Assembly: GCA_022419385.1 (NCBI GenBank)
Contig: JAJUBI010000004.1
Coordinates: 806,001 to 870,000 of the forward strand
DNA from: Paraconiothyrium sp. Pb-2020
Lineage: Eukaryota; Ascomycota; Dothideomycetes; Pleosporales; Didymosphaeriaceae
Direction of reading: 5' to 3'
Length of the DNA: 64,000 nucleotides
A program made the position numbers and the translations under genes. The notes beneath the pieces are model-generated. The model was not told where the DNA came from and ran no database searches. It saw nothing but the letters and a program-made list of their open reading frames with translations. Positions 1 to 10,837 of the stretch are shown here, in pieces (position 1 is the first letter of the stretch; every line of letters starts with the position of its first letter).

Positions 1-902
1 TGAACGGATAATCAACTGCCATTGCTCGTCGATAGGATGGTTAGTCATATTGCCGTACTAGAGTAAACTACCTGGGCTATTTAGGCTTCGACGCTTTTTT
101 CACTGTAGTATCGAGGTGTACCTGCAGTCCAGACAAACTACGCATTGTGTTCACCACGCTTGAGGAAAAAGAACCACATAGCTTAGTTCTTGAGCAGATT
201 TCTGTCTTGGGCTGTGTGTATCTCTGAACGAGGTTGGACGCATCAACGAGCGCGTCGTGAATACTTGGGGCGCTTACGATCGCGTGCGATCGGCTGGCAT
301 CACTGCGAGGGACGCGTATCACAAAAGCCCGCCATCTGAATGATCATGCATTGATTGTAAGCGCGCAAGGAATCTTCCAGGCTTCAAGGCCAGCCATCCG
401 CCGCCTTTACATGCCTTTGGTGTTGACCTACTCTCTTGGAGCAGATTGAGTTGAAGCAACGACGACATACTTGATCGATGCATCCCTCGCATCTGAATCC
501 CATCCTGTTCGTCATAAGGGGTTCGAACAACTCACCATGTTTTGCGCCTCGCAGCGGCGGCTTGTTTCATAAAAAACCTTGAAACATTTGAAACGTCGCC
601 AACCTATGCAACACCCTAGCGACAACTGTCCGACCCCTCACTCATTAATCAATACTCTAAACACACTGAGCTACCGTTCCACCGGTCCACTATGCACGGA
701 ATAATTAGTGCAGAACCGGCTGATGTACTCTGGCCCTCGATTTACCATGCAGTAACCTGAGTACGATAACCTCCTATATAAGGTATGCGGACAGCCAAGT
801 AATAGCTGTACGCGCAAGTTCGTGAATTGCATAGCCGGTCTATACCTTCGTTTCGTCTCAAGACCTTCCCTTTCCGGTTTACGTACTACTGACGTTGCCA
901 GC
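1..902. other. left-edge intergenic region
   Basis: No convincing gene is visible. An 81-codon frame on the minus strand (77-322) shows no family features. The right part is the promoter of the secreted-protein gene that starts at 903, with a TATA-like element at 775-782. Confidence 0.5.
775..782 (+). promoter_or_regulatory. TATA-box-like element of the secreted-protein gene
   Basis: The octamer TATATAAG lies about 120 nt upstream of the ATG at 903, a plausible distance for a fungal TATA box plus a short 5' UTR. Function is inferred from sequence and position only. Confidence 0.45.
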
Positions 903-1676
903 ATGAAGGTCTACGCTGCTGTCGCTGCTTTGGTTGCGGTCGCCCAGGCTAACCTTGACGTTGTCACTCTTAACGTCAATGGTGACAACTATATCACCGA
1001 AGCCAGCGCTACCCTCGTTCTAGGCAAAGCACCAAGCCCTCAGGGTTCTGGGGATGCCGCACTCTGGAGCGCCATCATGATGGACAAGCAGGACTTCCTG
1101 CAAGGAGTCACGCAGAACTCTGCTACAAAGTGCGCCGACAAACACCAACAAAATCTAAAGGGTTTTCACTAAGATTTATGATAGCTACTGGTGTGCCAAC
1201 ATGCCAGCTACTCAATGGTGCAACTTCGCATACACACTGGTTGGCTCGCAAGCCACCGCCGGCAAAGCTGTCCCCGCGTCTCCCGGCTCAAAGGTCAAGA
1301 CGACGTACAAGCTCAACTCAAGCACTCAGCTGTGGGACCAGAACGTGTACATCGACGACAAGCTCGTTTCTACCGTCAATACCAGCAAGGGGCAGCACGG
1401 CAAGATCTTCTATATTTCGCTCGAGTGTGCTTCAGGCACTTGCGCTGCTGCAGGCGCTCACAGTACGTCTGATGTTTTGCGGAGAAGTGAACCCTACTGA
1501 CACTATCACCTGTAGGCTGGGAGAATGTGACGATCGTGCTGAACAAGGCCGACACGAGCTTCAAGCACTCGGGCAGCTGGCAGTACGGTGCGACAGGTGG
1601 TGAGATGTCTACGTCTGACAACGGCAAGACTTGGAAGCTTAGCACCTTGTCGATTCCGCAGACTGTCCCCCAGTGA
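903..1676 (+). CDS. small secreted cysteine-containing protein (unknown function)
   Basis: Three exons (903-1129, 1185-1462, 1516-1676) join in frame to a 221-residue protein. The introns are 55 and 53 nt (donors GTGCGC and GTACGT, acceptors ATAG and GTAG). The N-terminus MKVYAAVAALVAVAQA is a clear signal peptide with a likely cut after AQA, so the product should enter the secretory pathway. The mature part has four cysteines, in YWCAN, QWCNF and LECASGTC, which could form two disulfides. It is rich in Thr, Ser, Asn and Val, giving an alternating beta-strand look, and ends in TVPQ. I recognise no catalytic motif and no named family. It could be a surface protein or an effector-like secreted protein, but nothing in the sequence decides this. 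The start is chosen because the signal peptide begins exactly there; upstream in-frame codons belong to the promoter. Confidence 0.75.
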
Positions 1677-2596
1677 AGGCAGATGCACGGGTAGTGTTAC
1701 TGAAGGCACTCTTCGGTCGAGGGCATGAAACCGTGGTTCTTCGTTGTAAATATTCTTCATGGTCAGATACCACCAATTGAGCATTTTGGGCGCAGCCTGA
1801 GAAGATTAAATCAACATGGAAATCGTGTGGTCAAGCATTCAGTAGGCTGTCGGTGCTGTAGACTTGCTTCGCGTACATGCAAGTATGCCGAGCGCACGTA
1901 CTCGCGAACCAGTCACGATACTTCTAGAGCACGCGTCTGCAAGACTTGATCGTTTTTCGTCGAGTATACCATATATAGCAAGATAACAGAGGCAGCGTCT
2001 GAATAAGTTTTGTCCGGTCTGGCTTTGATGCCGCGGGACATGCAGCGAGGCTGTCGTGAAGCAGACATGGACTATCGGACTAGACGGGCACGGCGGGCTG
2101 GACAACACGCCCCACAAGGGACCACGGAATGGCACTGGTAGTCTCCTCGTAAACTCTAAAAACCCAGCAGTATGCCACCGTGGATGCTGTGCATGAAGGT
2201 CCGTAGCGAGTGCCGTACTGATCAGGCGTAATTGCAAGCGCGCGGCGGCCGCATGTCCAACGCTGTGCCATGGCGTTGGGTTGCAGCTTCCCAGGGTGCA
2301 TCGGTGCGTGCTTTCCACGTTGTCCTCCGGACCCCGGGCTAGCCCACCTTTTTGAGGTCATCCCGTCTGGTGTTAGCTCAGATGCAGCACCCTTTTCATG
2401 ATCTTCGACCTCGCTGCCAGCATGGATCCTGCCCTTCGCCGATAGATTCGGCTTGCGCTTTTGTTATAGGCGCCGACACGTTACAAACGCCCCTACTTCC
2501 CCCCTACGCTCCTTCGCTTCGTACCGCGCACGTTTTCGGTTTCATTCCCGCGCCCTTTCGCAGGTCGCGCGTGCCGCACCTCGCCAGCACCATAGC
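1677..2596. other. intergenic region before the ArfGAP gene
   Basis: This holds the 3' end of the secreted-protein gene and the promoter/5' UTR of the ArfGAP gene. Open frames on the minus strand (1839-2318, 2080-2361) are not backed by any recognisable domain. The last 150 nt are pyrimidine-rich, as is common before fungal start codons. Confidence 0.5.
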
Positions 2597-4779
2597 ATGG
2601 CCTCCGTGCTGAACAAGCGCCAGCAGGCGCGCAACGAGCGGACGTTGCAGGATCTCATTAAGAATGTGCCAGGCAACAGCGTTTGTGCCGACTGCGGAGC
2701 GCGTAACCCAGGTGAGTGCTGCAACTCCCCGCTTCCACGTCCAATCGACTGACAAGGCACAGGATGGGCAAGTTGGAGTGTATGTGACCCCTTCTGCCAC
2801 AATCCGGCCCTCGGCTCAACCTCTGACAACCCGTCTCGCCAACGTGAACACGCAAATACATTGGCTAACATGACCTAAGGTGGGCATCTTTCTGTGCATG
2901 CGGTGCGCCGCGCTGCATCGAAAGCTGGGCACGCATATCTCAAAGGTCAAGTCGCTGAGTATGGACAAGTGGGACAGCGCACAGGTGGACGTATGACTCT
3001 CTGCATTCAACCTCGACCACACTCACTTACGCCCTGTAGAACATGAAGCGCATCGGCAACACCGAATCCAACAAGACGTATAACCCTCGGAATGTAAAGG
3101 CGCAAATCCCCATCGATATTGACGAAGTGGACGGTGCAATGGAGCGATACATCAGACAAAAGTATGAGCAAAGGCTGTTTATGACGGACTCGAGGCCGGG
3201 CACGCGGTCGAATACGGGTAGCTCCAGCTCCGTAGAGGATAGGCCTCCACCGCTGCCGCCAAAACCTACAAAAGGACTGGGATTCGGGCTGCGGAAGGCT
3301 TCCACACAATACAAGAGTGTCACGCCTCCCATCTCTCCCGGGATAAGCAACTTCAGCGGTCACGATGCATCTCCACCTCGGGTGAACAAGCCATCGAGAG
3401 TGTTTGGCTCAAGTGTTACCGGTGATGGGCTAGATTCAAAGCTGGCTACCTTGCGGGACATGGGTTTCCCGGACGACAAGCGGAATGCTCAGGTGCTGAA
3501 AGGGCTCAATGGTAATCTGGACAGGGCAGTGGAGGCGTTGATCAGACTTGGAGAGCAGAACCCGGGCAAGTCAAGGGGGAACACGCCGACACCACCAGAT
3601 AAACTTGATGTCAATGGACTCATGTTGAACAAGGCACACACTATGCCTGCAACGACAACCACGACCTCAACGAATCCTTTTGACGCTCTCGATGCTGTTG
3701 CGCCATTGCCTCAGCAGCAGCCGCCGCAAGTACCGCCTATTCAGACTCAACAGCAGCACCCCTACGGAGAATCTTTGACGCAACCAACGTCACCGAACAA
3801 TCCTTTCCACCAATTCGCATCACAGCAGCAGGGTAGCCAATTTCAGCAGCAGGCGTACCAGCAGCCGCAAAACTTCGCACAGTCGAATCCTTTTGGACAG
3901 CAACAGCAAAGCTTAGAGCAGTCTTTCCAAGGTTTGCAACTATCTTCGCAGCAGCAGCAGCAGCAGCAGCAACCGCCACCGCAGCCACTGTTTCCAAACA
4001 GGACTGGAAGCTACGCTCAGCAACCAAACCCACCATTTGCGCAGAGCAATCCTTTTCAACAGTCATTCACACCCCCACCGATCCCGCAAATGCCACCCCA
4101 ATACGCGTCTTTCTACCAACAATCACAATCGCCACCGCCGCAACCGCAATACCAGTCCATGTCATCTCCCAATAGTCCAGGGAATCCCTTTTTGAAATCC
4201 ACCCGAAGTCAGATGTTTACACCTACGAGTTCATATAACGCGAACCCTTTTGGCCCGATACCCGCTCAGCAGCAGCAGCAGCAGCAGCAGCAGTACCAGC
4301 AACAAGCTCAGATTCAACCGCACCAAACGGGAAATCCATTTATGATGCAACAACAGAACCAGACCCCAACCCAGCAGGTGCCAAATCCCTACCAGAGCCA
4401 GCAGGGCACCAATGCACAGTCACAATTCAATTATGCTCAACAAGCACATGCTCAACAATCACACAATCCTTTTGACAAAAAATCCATTCTCGCACTCTAT
4501 AATCAACCTCAGCTTGCTCCTCAACAACCACAACAAGCGCAGACGCCAACAGTCCAGACTTCGCCTTCAGCGCCTGCTGTCCAGTCAGCAGGCCATATGA
4601 ATCCGTTCGCTGCAATGCAGATTCAAGCAGGAGCGCAGCAGCCAGCTTCAGCGATACCACAACAGATCCAACAGGGGTCGAGACATGTTAGTAACGATAG
4701 CGTGGACTTTGCTGGCTTGATGGGCGGGCGGCATTCTCCCGATGCATTTTCAGGACTGAGCTCGAGCTTCAGGCGGTGA
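2597..4779 (+). CDS. ArfGAP-UBA protein with Q-rich NPF tail (Gts1/Ucp3-like)
   Basis: Four exons (2597-2711, 2763-2779, 2880-2990, 3040-4779) give 660 residues; exon 2 is only 17 nt. The N-terminal ArfGAP domain (about residues 10-125) has the zinc pattern CADC-X16-CMRC and the following LHRKLG with the arginine-finger position. Such proteins stimulate GTP hydrolysis by Arf on Golgi/endosomal membranes. A UBA domain follows at about residues 213-255 (LRDMGFPDDKRN...). The rest is a Q/P/N-rich disordered tail with two pure CAG runs and nine NPF tripeptides, the core ligand of EH domains. The order ArfGAP-UBA-Q-rich matches yeast Gts1 and fission yeast Ucp3. The role is probably Arf-dependent vesicle traffic linked to endocytic EH-domain partners; the NPF link is inference. 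Confidence 0.88.
3949..3969 (+). repeat. CAG x7 microsatellite (polyQ) in the ArfGAP gene
   Basis: Seven perfect CAG codons inside the Q-rich tail, extended by CAA. Pure codon runs of this kind often vary in length between strains. Confidence 0.9.
4267..4293 (+). repeat. CAG x9 microsatellite (polyQ) in the ArfGAP gene
   Basis: Nine uninterrupted CAG codons within the Q-rich tail of the ArfGAP protein, ending at a tyrosine codon. Confidence 0.9.
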
Positions 4780-5886
4780 AAGATGGGCGGCATCTACTTT
4801 ATTGGCATTTGTGCATACTTGCATGAGCTGCATTTCCGTGTTGACATGTATGGAAGCGACGTTGTAATTATTTCTTTCTACAGTCTGGACCTGCGGGCAT
4901 AGGGATATGGCTTCCACTGGAGAGTGATGTTGATGTATGTAGGATATGATTCGGAACATGGCTAGGTCGCCTTAAATAGTGCCTTTGTAATTCATGCTCA
5001 GACTTATGTCGTCGACGATAGCTCTGGCCTACACAAGACTTGTGAAAGCATGGTCGAGCGGGCCGCTCCGCAGGTAGCTGTCCTGGCTAGCGACTGCTAA
5101 AACAACACATGGCAGCCATCCCTTCCCATCTCCACTTGATATATCTCCACTCGACATCTAGAATGTCTCAACAACATGCACGCACAAGGCAAAACGTGTG
5201 CTCGTCTCCACCCAATGGCACGCCAGCCCCACGTAGAACATGGGTTCACGCAGGACACGGTGCGTGGATCCTTCGGTGCTGGGCCCGCCTGCAGTATGAA
5301 CCCTGCAGCTTCGCACGCTTCGGCCAAGCACCAGTCCCAGCCCCCCAAAGAGCGGTCTGCGCCTGGCGATCATCCCCGTCGTCGCAAGCTCCATCCGAGC
5401 TCCATCAAAGCTCCACCCGTTCTGCAGCCTTCCTTTTCGCTGCGCGAATCTCCCGCCTCCACCTGTTCTTCCTTTATCGATTCAATCCCACCAACGGTGT
5501 GCAACTGACTCGAAATCGCATTGCGACTGATCGATTGGACAAGGAGAAGGGCGTCGGAGAGAGACGTGCAAGACTGGACCGTCGCAGCCCGATTGTGATC
5601 CACTTTGACCGGAGGCGAGTAGGAGAGCGTTGGCAGTTGGGTTTGGCATTGGACGAGTTGCTGCCCGAGTCGGACGACTCATTGCGACGACGACATCATA
5701 CGCGAAAGCAGCAAATACCTCCACCATCATCGCATGCGCCCAGCTTGAGCGCAAGCACACCACACACGCAAACCCGCCTCTAGACCTCAGACGCTCGACT
5801 CTCGCATCCACTATCATCCTCACGCAATCGCGACGACTGCGCGCCCGCGAAACCATTTCTCTTTGAAACCCCACACTCCTCTCACA
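4780..5886. other. long 5' region of the glycine-rich protein gene
   Basis: About 1.1 kb with no supported gene. Open frames on both strands here (5109-5783 plus, 5482-6099 minus) overlap each other and show only arginine/serine-rich translations typical of shadow frames. The stretch probably contains the 3' UTR of the ArfGAP gene and a long promoter or 5' UTR. Confidence 0.5.
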
Positions 5887-6390
5887 ATGGGGTGGTTCAC
5901 CTCCTCCTCCAGTCGACACCACTCCTCCTCCCGCCCAGGCTACGCCCGCTCCTACGCTGGGTCTTCCTACTCCTCCGCCTCGCGCCACCACGCCTCGACC
6001 TCGCGCTACAAGCGCTCCCCACGCGACGGCTACATCCAATACCTCTACCACAAGTTCCGCGAGCTGCTGCACCGCCTGTGGTCCTACGCGCGGCGGCACC
6101 CCTTCAAGGTCTTTTTCATGGTCATCATGCCTTTAGTCTCGGGCGGCGTGCTCACCAAGCTCGCGCGGAAATTTGGCGTCAATCTGCCGGACATGGGCGG
6201 TGCCCAGGGTGCACGAGGGGGAGGATATAGCGGGGGTGGACACCAAGGAGGATACTATGGGAGTGAGGGGTATGGGAGGGAAGGCAGCGGTGGTGGTGGC
6301 GTTGCGGGGAGTGGGATGAATTTGCAGAATGTGGCGAGTTCGATTGGGGGTTTGGCTAGTTTGGCGAAGATGGCGCAGACCTTTATGTGA
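5887..6390 (+). CDS. small Ser/Arg- and Gly-rich protein with one hydrophobic segment
   Basis: A single-exon frame of 167 residues. The upstream in-frame ATG at 5863 is also possible, but the ATG at 5887 sits in a better context (CACAATGG). The N-terminal 50 residues are Ser/His/Arg/Tyr-rich. A basic segment (FRELLHRLWSYARRHPFK) precedes a hydrophobic stretch at about residues 79-96 (VFFMVIMPLVSGGVL) that could be a single membrane anchor. A glycine-rich linker follows, and the end is amphipathic (NVASSIGGLASLAKMAQTFM). I do not recognise a named domain. The composition suggests a membrane-associated or mitochondrial protein; a function cannot be given. The frame has consistent fungal codon use and no competing frame, which supports it as real. 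Confidence 0.65.
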   Translation: MGWFTSSSSRHHSSSRPGYARSYAGSSYSSASRHHASTSRYKRSPRDGYIQYLYHKFRELLHRLWSYARRHPFKVFFMVIMPLVSGGVLTKLARKFGVNLPDMGGAQGARGGGYSGGGHQGGYYGSEGYGREGSGGGGVAGSGMNLQNVASSIGGLASLAKMAQTFM

Positions 6391-7163
6391 GAGTGACGGA
6401 GGGATGTCATACTTCGTGAATTTGTAAGTAAGAGCGTTGCGAAACTACGGGTAATTATGATGAGGTGTGGTTAGTTCGAGCGTTCGAGTGCGCAAGAGCA
6501 TGAAGGAACAGGTACAGCAAGTACTTCAAAGGTTGGGAACGGAAACGAAGGTTAGCGGAGGACGTGGCACGGATGTGAACATGTTTTTGATTTTTGTTGG
6601 ATATCCCCCATTGCTATAGATACTATGACGAATGAACGCTCCAGAACGATATCAGTATTTCTTTGTGGTCGTCGACGCGATCGTACGTGGTTATGCTTTA
6701 TCCCTTTTGTACACATTATATCGTAGGCATTATACAAGATTCGACAGTACGACGAACATGAGCGTGAGTCTGCACTCAGAAAAGATCATATACATCAAAT
6801 TTACTCATCTGCCATTTTCCTTAAGTGTTGAAGCTTAGATGACTACCTGACCTCCAACTCAACCTTCTGTTGATTCCCAACAAACGAGCATAATTGGAGC
6901 CCCAAGAGCGAGCTTGCCAGTCCTGAAGGCGTGTCATAGTCGTGGACGAATAGGGGTTGCTGTGAAGGTTTAGACGGATAGATATGTCAGTCGTCATGTT
7001 TGTTGTGTAACTTTGGTATAAGGCCAGTTAGTCGAAATTGTGCAAGTTCGCATTGTGCCTGGAGGGCCTGTATTGCTGTTGGACTGCTGCAATGTCGGTG
7101 AACATGATGGACTCGGCGAATTTATCAAATGATAAGGATTGGTGCTAATGAGCGACGTCTCAT
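6391..7163. other. convergent intergenic region
   Basis: This lies between the 3' ends of the glycine-rich protein gene (plus) and the SDR-like gene (minus). It is AT-richer than its surroundings and holds no supported coding sequence. It is expected to contain both 3' UTRs and polyadenylation signals. Confidence 0.5.
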
Positions 7164-7976
7164 CTACCACTTCTCCAAACTCGTCCTGATATCAACCTCA
7201 TTCGTAAAAGCCCGCTTACTCTGCGTATGCAAGCTCCAATACGTCTCCGCGATATCATCCGGGTTGATCTTCTGCTCGGCTGGCAAGTTCTTTCGATAGT
7301 CGTCCCTTCCCGGGATATCAATCGGACCATCGATGTTTGCCCACGCCACATGCACGCCTTCAGGAGCAAACTCTTTCGCAAGAGACGTCGCGAGAGCACG
7401 CTTTGCAAAGTTGGAGCTAGCGAAGGTAGCCATACGTGCATTCGCTTTTACTCCGGCAGTAGCCCCGGTGAAGATAAGTGTCGGTGGATGTTGAGCTGAT
7501 GAGTCTTTGGCATGTTTGAGCAGGAACGGGAGGACGTGCTGCGAGAAGAGGAATCCTCCTTTCCTAGAGTGAAGTATGGTCAGCAGATGAAACATACCGC
7601 TCTTGATTTGGTAACTTCGTGACTGTACATACTGGCTAACTTCCCATCCTGACGCGAATTCCTTCTCGGTGACCTCCAGAAAAGGCTTGCGAACGAAGCC
7701 ACCGGCGGCATTGAACACAGCTGCGGCGGCTGCTGCTCCTGGGAACGATTTCTCAATCTGCTGAAAAGCAGAAGTCAGGCTTTCTGCGTTCGACACATCT
7801 GCACTGATGCCGATGGCCTTGCCTCCTTGATCGTTGATCTCTTTCGCGAGATTCTCGAACTTGTCAGCGCCTCTGGCCAGGAGCACTACCGGGTAAGCTT
7901 TGGCAAATCGCCGGGCGACTGATGCACCCGTTCCAGGTCCTACTCCAGCGACTACGACGAAGGGCTGAGCTGTCAT
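7164..7976 (-). CDS. SDR-fold oxidoreductase-like protein lacking the catalytic Tyr and Lys
   Basis: Two exons (7976-7633 and 7563-7164) with a 69-nt intron that is itself open in frame; removing it restores the SDR pattern ...WEVSQ-KGGFLFSQ. The spliced product is 247 residues, the normal length of a classical SDR. The Rossmann nucleotide motif GVGPGTG is at residues 11-17, the NAAG strand motif near residue 90. The catalytic box normally reads YxxxK; here the aligned segment is FASSNFAK, so Tyr is Phe and Lys is Asn. A DHRS/SDR_c10-type subgroup with Phe in place of Tyr is known, but it usually keeps the Lys. The protein may bind NAD(P) without classical dehydrogenase chemistry, or use another mechanism. 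The annotated start is the ATG; the frame extends only two codons upstream to a TTG. Confidence 0.8.
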   Translation of the reverse strand: MTAQPFVVVAGVGPGTGASVARRFAKAYPVVLLARGADKFENLAKEINDQGGKAIGISADVSNAESLTSAFQQIEKSFPGAAAAAAVFNAAGGFVRKPFLEVTEKEFASGWEVSQYVQSRSYQIKSGMFHLLTILHSRKGGFLFSQHVLPFLLKHAKDSSAQHPPTLIFTGATAGVKANARMATFASSNFAKRALATSLAKEFAPEGVHVAWANIDGPIDIPGRDDYRKNLPAEQKINPDDIAETYWSLHTQSKRAFTNEVDIRTSLEKW

Positions 7977-8476
7977 GGCCAAAGATGTTGGTTGGTATTG
8001 AGAATAACAAATAAGTCGTTACAAGCCTTCAAACTGTTTTAGTACAGGCCCGGAAAAAGGGGAGATCTGGTAGTTTAGGTGTATCATGAGGGCTCTGCCT
8101 GCTTTGTTGGGATTATATATGCTGTCTTGAGGGTCGATGGCGCAACTGCGGGGGTGATCGATCAATTACTAATCCAAGTGGTAATCGGACTTTTGAATGA
8201 CGAGATCTGAAGTAGCGCACTGGAGTATCGCAATGAGGCCATCTGAGATGAGCTTTACGGGTTTGTGCTGCTATTCTTGCGACGAATCCTGATAGTCATA
8301 CAGGTACCGCGGCGCTTCACACCTGCTTTCCTGCCCATGCCTTTAGCATATTTTCATGCATTAATCTGCTGTCATAATCCGGCATAGGTCCTCTCCTGCC
8401 CTCATGGAGCATTGAGTTTTGAATGCAATACCGTAGTCCCTAAGTCCAATTACATCCCTTTTCAAAGAAACGCTTT
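7977..8476. other. promoter of the SDR-like gene / 3' region of LSM6
   Basis: About 500 nt between two minus-strand genes. No coding sequence is visible. A TATA-like ATTATATATG is near 8112, about 140 nt upstream of the SDR-like start codon on the minus strand. Confidence 0.4.
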
Positions 8477-9098
8477 TTATGCGTTGTCGGCAGAGATGTA
8501 TGTGACTGTTGTCCGGGTCAGCTAGAAGATGCATACAAACTCGGACATCATCTCACCGTTGTTCCCTCGGACGAAAGCATCGCCCCAACTCCGGACAAGC
8601 TTGCCGTCAGACCACTCCTTGCACCGCTCAAGCGCGATGTTCATGTACCCATCAACCGACTGCAGGTCACCTGGCAGCCTTGTTAGTCTGAACGTTCCCG
8701 CCAGATTCTGCCAAACAAACATGTCGCTCAAAGGTGCGAACATTGACCGGTAGACAGAAGGACGAGATGAACGTGTCGACTGCGTTCATTCGATGGCGAT
8801 AGTACGCCAACGCCAGAAGAAGTAGAGGTTGCAAGAGCAAAAGACGAATAAAAAGAGAAAAATGATGAATGTGAGGCCACAGCTTTCGCGCATAGTACAG
8901 TATGTTGATTGCCGTTGTGGTACCCACTAAATAGAACGTGAATACGCAAGCTTCAAGAACAAGAGACTCACCCTTATAGACAATACCTGAGTTCAGCTTC
9001 ACCGTCACAGGGGCCCCAATGATCTCGCTAAGGAAGCCAGAGGGGTCGCGGGAAGTGTCTGCAGCAGAGGTCTCGGGGCTATCGCCGTTGGTCGCCAT
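8477..9098 (-). CDS. LSM6: U6 snRNA-associated Sm-like protein LSm6
   Basis: Three exons (9098-8972, 8670-8557, 8505-8477) encode 89 residues, close to the usual 75-90 for LSm6. The Sm1 motif reads PVTVKLNSGIVYKG and continues across a 301-nt intron into DLQSVDGYMNIALE. Sm2 is GDAFVRGNN. Reading past this exon gives an odd tail (MSEFVCIF); a 51-nt intron with donor GTGAGA instead joins a 29-nt last exon ending VTYISADNA, exactly the expected LSm6 terminus. LSm6 is part of the cytoplasmic Lsm1-7 ring (with Pat1, for decapping of deadenylated mRNA) and the nuclear Lsm2-8 ring that binds the U6 3' oligo(U). It shares a short divergent promoter with the SUMO-like gene at 9422. Confidence 0.93.
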
Positions 9099-9421
9099 AT
9101 TTGTGGGGTGGAGGTGCAGAAAGTGGCGCTGGTAAAGTCAGTGTACGCTTTGAACAATGAGAGAAGATTGGACTGTACATATAATGATTAATCACTGCAC
9201 AGGTGGTAACGTGACGTCGAAAGCTGCGCGTTGATGCTCTAGCTACGAATGGAAGTGTGGTTGAGAGAAGACGGAAACCAGCGCGCACGGACCACCCACT
9301 TTCCACGAATCGCGGAAAGCGTGACCTCGCGTTTCTCAGCCCTATACGCCCCCGCTCCGTATCCCGTTTTGGAACGCTTTGCACTCCGACATATTTGAAA
9401 AGCAATGCCCATGCTCATTCG
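9099..9421. promoter_or_regulatory. divergent promoter LSM6 / Esc2-like gene
   Basis: Only 323 nt separate the two start codons, so both genes must be controlled from this stretch. No classic TATA box is evident on either side, as is usual for housekeeping promoters. Confidence 0.6.
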
Positions 9422-10837
9422 ATGACGGATCCGACCAACGGCGCTGCCGCACCGCCAAAGAAGCGTTCGTTCGGCTTCAAGAAAGCAGCATGGCAGACCG
9501 CGCCTAAGAACGACGCGCAGGACCTGTTCAGCCATTCGAACGAATTCCAGGATATCATAGCCGAGGAAGAAAAGCGCAGGAATGAGCAGAAGAAGGCGGA
9601 GCAGGCACAGAAGCGGAAGGTCCAAAATGAGCGAGAACTCAAGAAGAGGAAGGTATCGGTTGAGCGTGACGAGGGAGTGCGGACAAGGAGCTCACCAAGG
9701 GGCCATAGGGTGGCCCGCAAAGGGTGTGTGTATCAATTGGAGGTTTGACTGATGGCGGGACTGACCGGCGAACAGGCGAAGCAAGACGCCCTTGTCTCCT
9801 ACTCGTCGCGACTCGACTTCGACCCTTGCGACACGCTACGATTCTCTCACGAAGTCGTCGGGCAGCGCTGTGGGTGCGGCAAATAAGTCCGGGATCATAG
9901 ATCTAGATGAAAGCGACGATGAGGACGATTTTGTGCATAATCCATCCCTCAGTCCGCGACCAATTCCGATACACTCGCGGCAAGATAGTCGACGAGAGTC
10001 CTCAGAAGAGGTTGAGGAGGTAGATAGCCCGCATATCGCTGCCCTAAGGGCGCAAGTACGAGCGAAATCTGCCGCCAAATCACCCGACAGCGAACAGGTG
10101 CCCGCAGCGTCGTCTAACTCTCAGACCGCGAAGCCTTCAGCTATCGTCCAGCTGCTCATCATCTCAGAAATTCCTGACACAAAGCCTTTGATGATCAAGA
10201 TCAGGACTAGCGAAGCTCTGTCAAAGCCCAAGGAAGCATGGTGCAAAAAACAAGGGTTTACACCCGATAAAACGCGCGCAGTTTTCATGACATGGAAAGG
10301 TCGGCGAATTCTCGACTCGACCAGGATACATCGGCTGGGTATCCGCATAGACAATGGCTTCGTGACCGTCGAAGGAGACCCTACCATCTACGATGATGAC
10401 AATCTGCCGAAGATCCACGTAGATGCTTGGACAGAGGAGACCTTCAAGGCACGGAAGGAGGCTGACGCTTTGGAGGCCGCAAGAGCCGCCGAGGCTGCAA
10501 ACATTGTCGAAGAGCCGGAGCCGGAGCCGGAGCCGGAACCGCAGGCTCATCAGATAAAATTGGTTCTAAAGGCGAAGGGCATGGATGACTTCAAAATCAA
10601 GGTTCACGCGGTATGTAGTCTCAATCCTACCTTTTACAGTCACTTGTCGTGGTCCGAAACTGACCTAAACAGCATACTGAGGTTGGCCACCTTGCAAACG
10701 CGTACAAAAACGCGATGAAGCTACCTCAATCACAACCTGTTACGCTCATGTTCGACGGCGATCGGCTGAAGCCCATGGACACTATAAGAGACGCGGACAT
10801 TGACGATATGGATGTTATTGAGGTGCACTTTAAGTGA
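9422..10837 (+). CDS. Esc2/Rad60/NIP45-like protein with two SUMO-like domains
   Basis: Three exons (9422-9723, 9776-10610, 10673-10837) give 433 residues; the first donor could also be at 9730, adding two codons. The N-terminal third is charged and low-complexity, with a basic KRSFGFKK, a Glu/Lys-rich helix and an acidic IIDLDESDDED that resembles a SUMO-interacting motif. Two ubiquitin/SUMO-like folds follow. The first is at about residues 215-320 (AIVQLLIISEIPD...). The second is at the C-terminus (HQIKLVLKAKGMDDFK... through TLMFDGDRLKPMDT to DVIEVHFK), which matches the Rad60 SLD consensus. There is no C-terminal GG, so it is not a conjugated SUMO. Family members bind the SUMO E2 Ubc9 and help resolve stalled replication forks and recombination intermediates. 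A PEPEPEPEPE spacer separates the domains. Confidence 0.85.

Noticed and set aside
5109..6099. Long overlapping frames on both strands (224 codons plus, 205 codons minus)
   Set aside because: Translations are Arg/Ser/His-rich without domains, and the minus frame overlaps the better supported glycine-rich protein gene.
7564..7632. 23 extra residues inside the SDR-like protein
   Set aside because: Exact GTATGT..CTAG intron of 69 nt without a stop; removal restores the fold pattern.
8506..8556. LSM6 C-terminus reading MMSEFVCIF to a stop
   Set aside because: It is a read-through into a 51-nt intron; splicing gives the expected VTYISADNA end.
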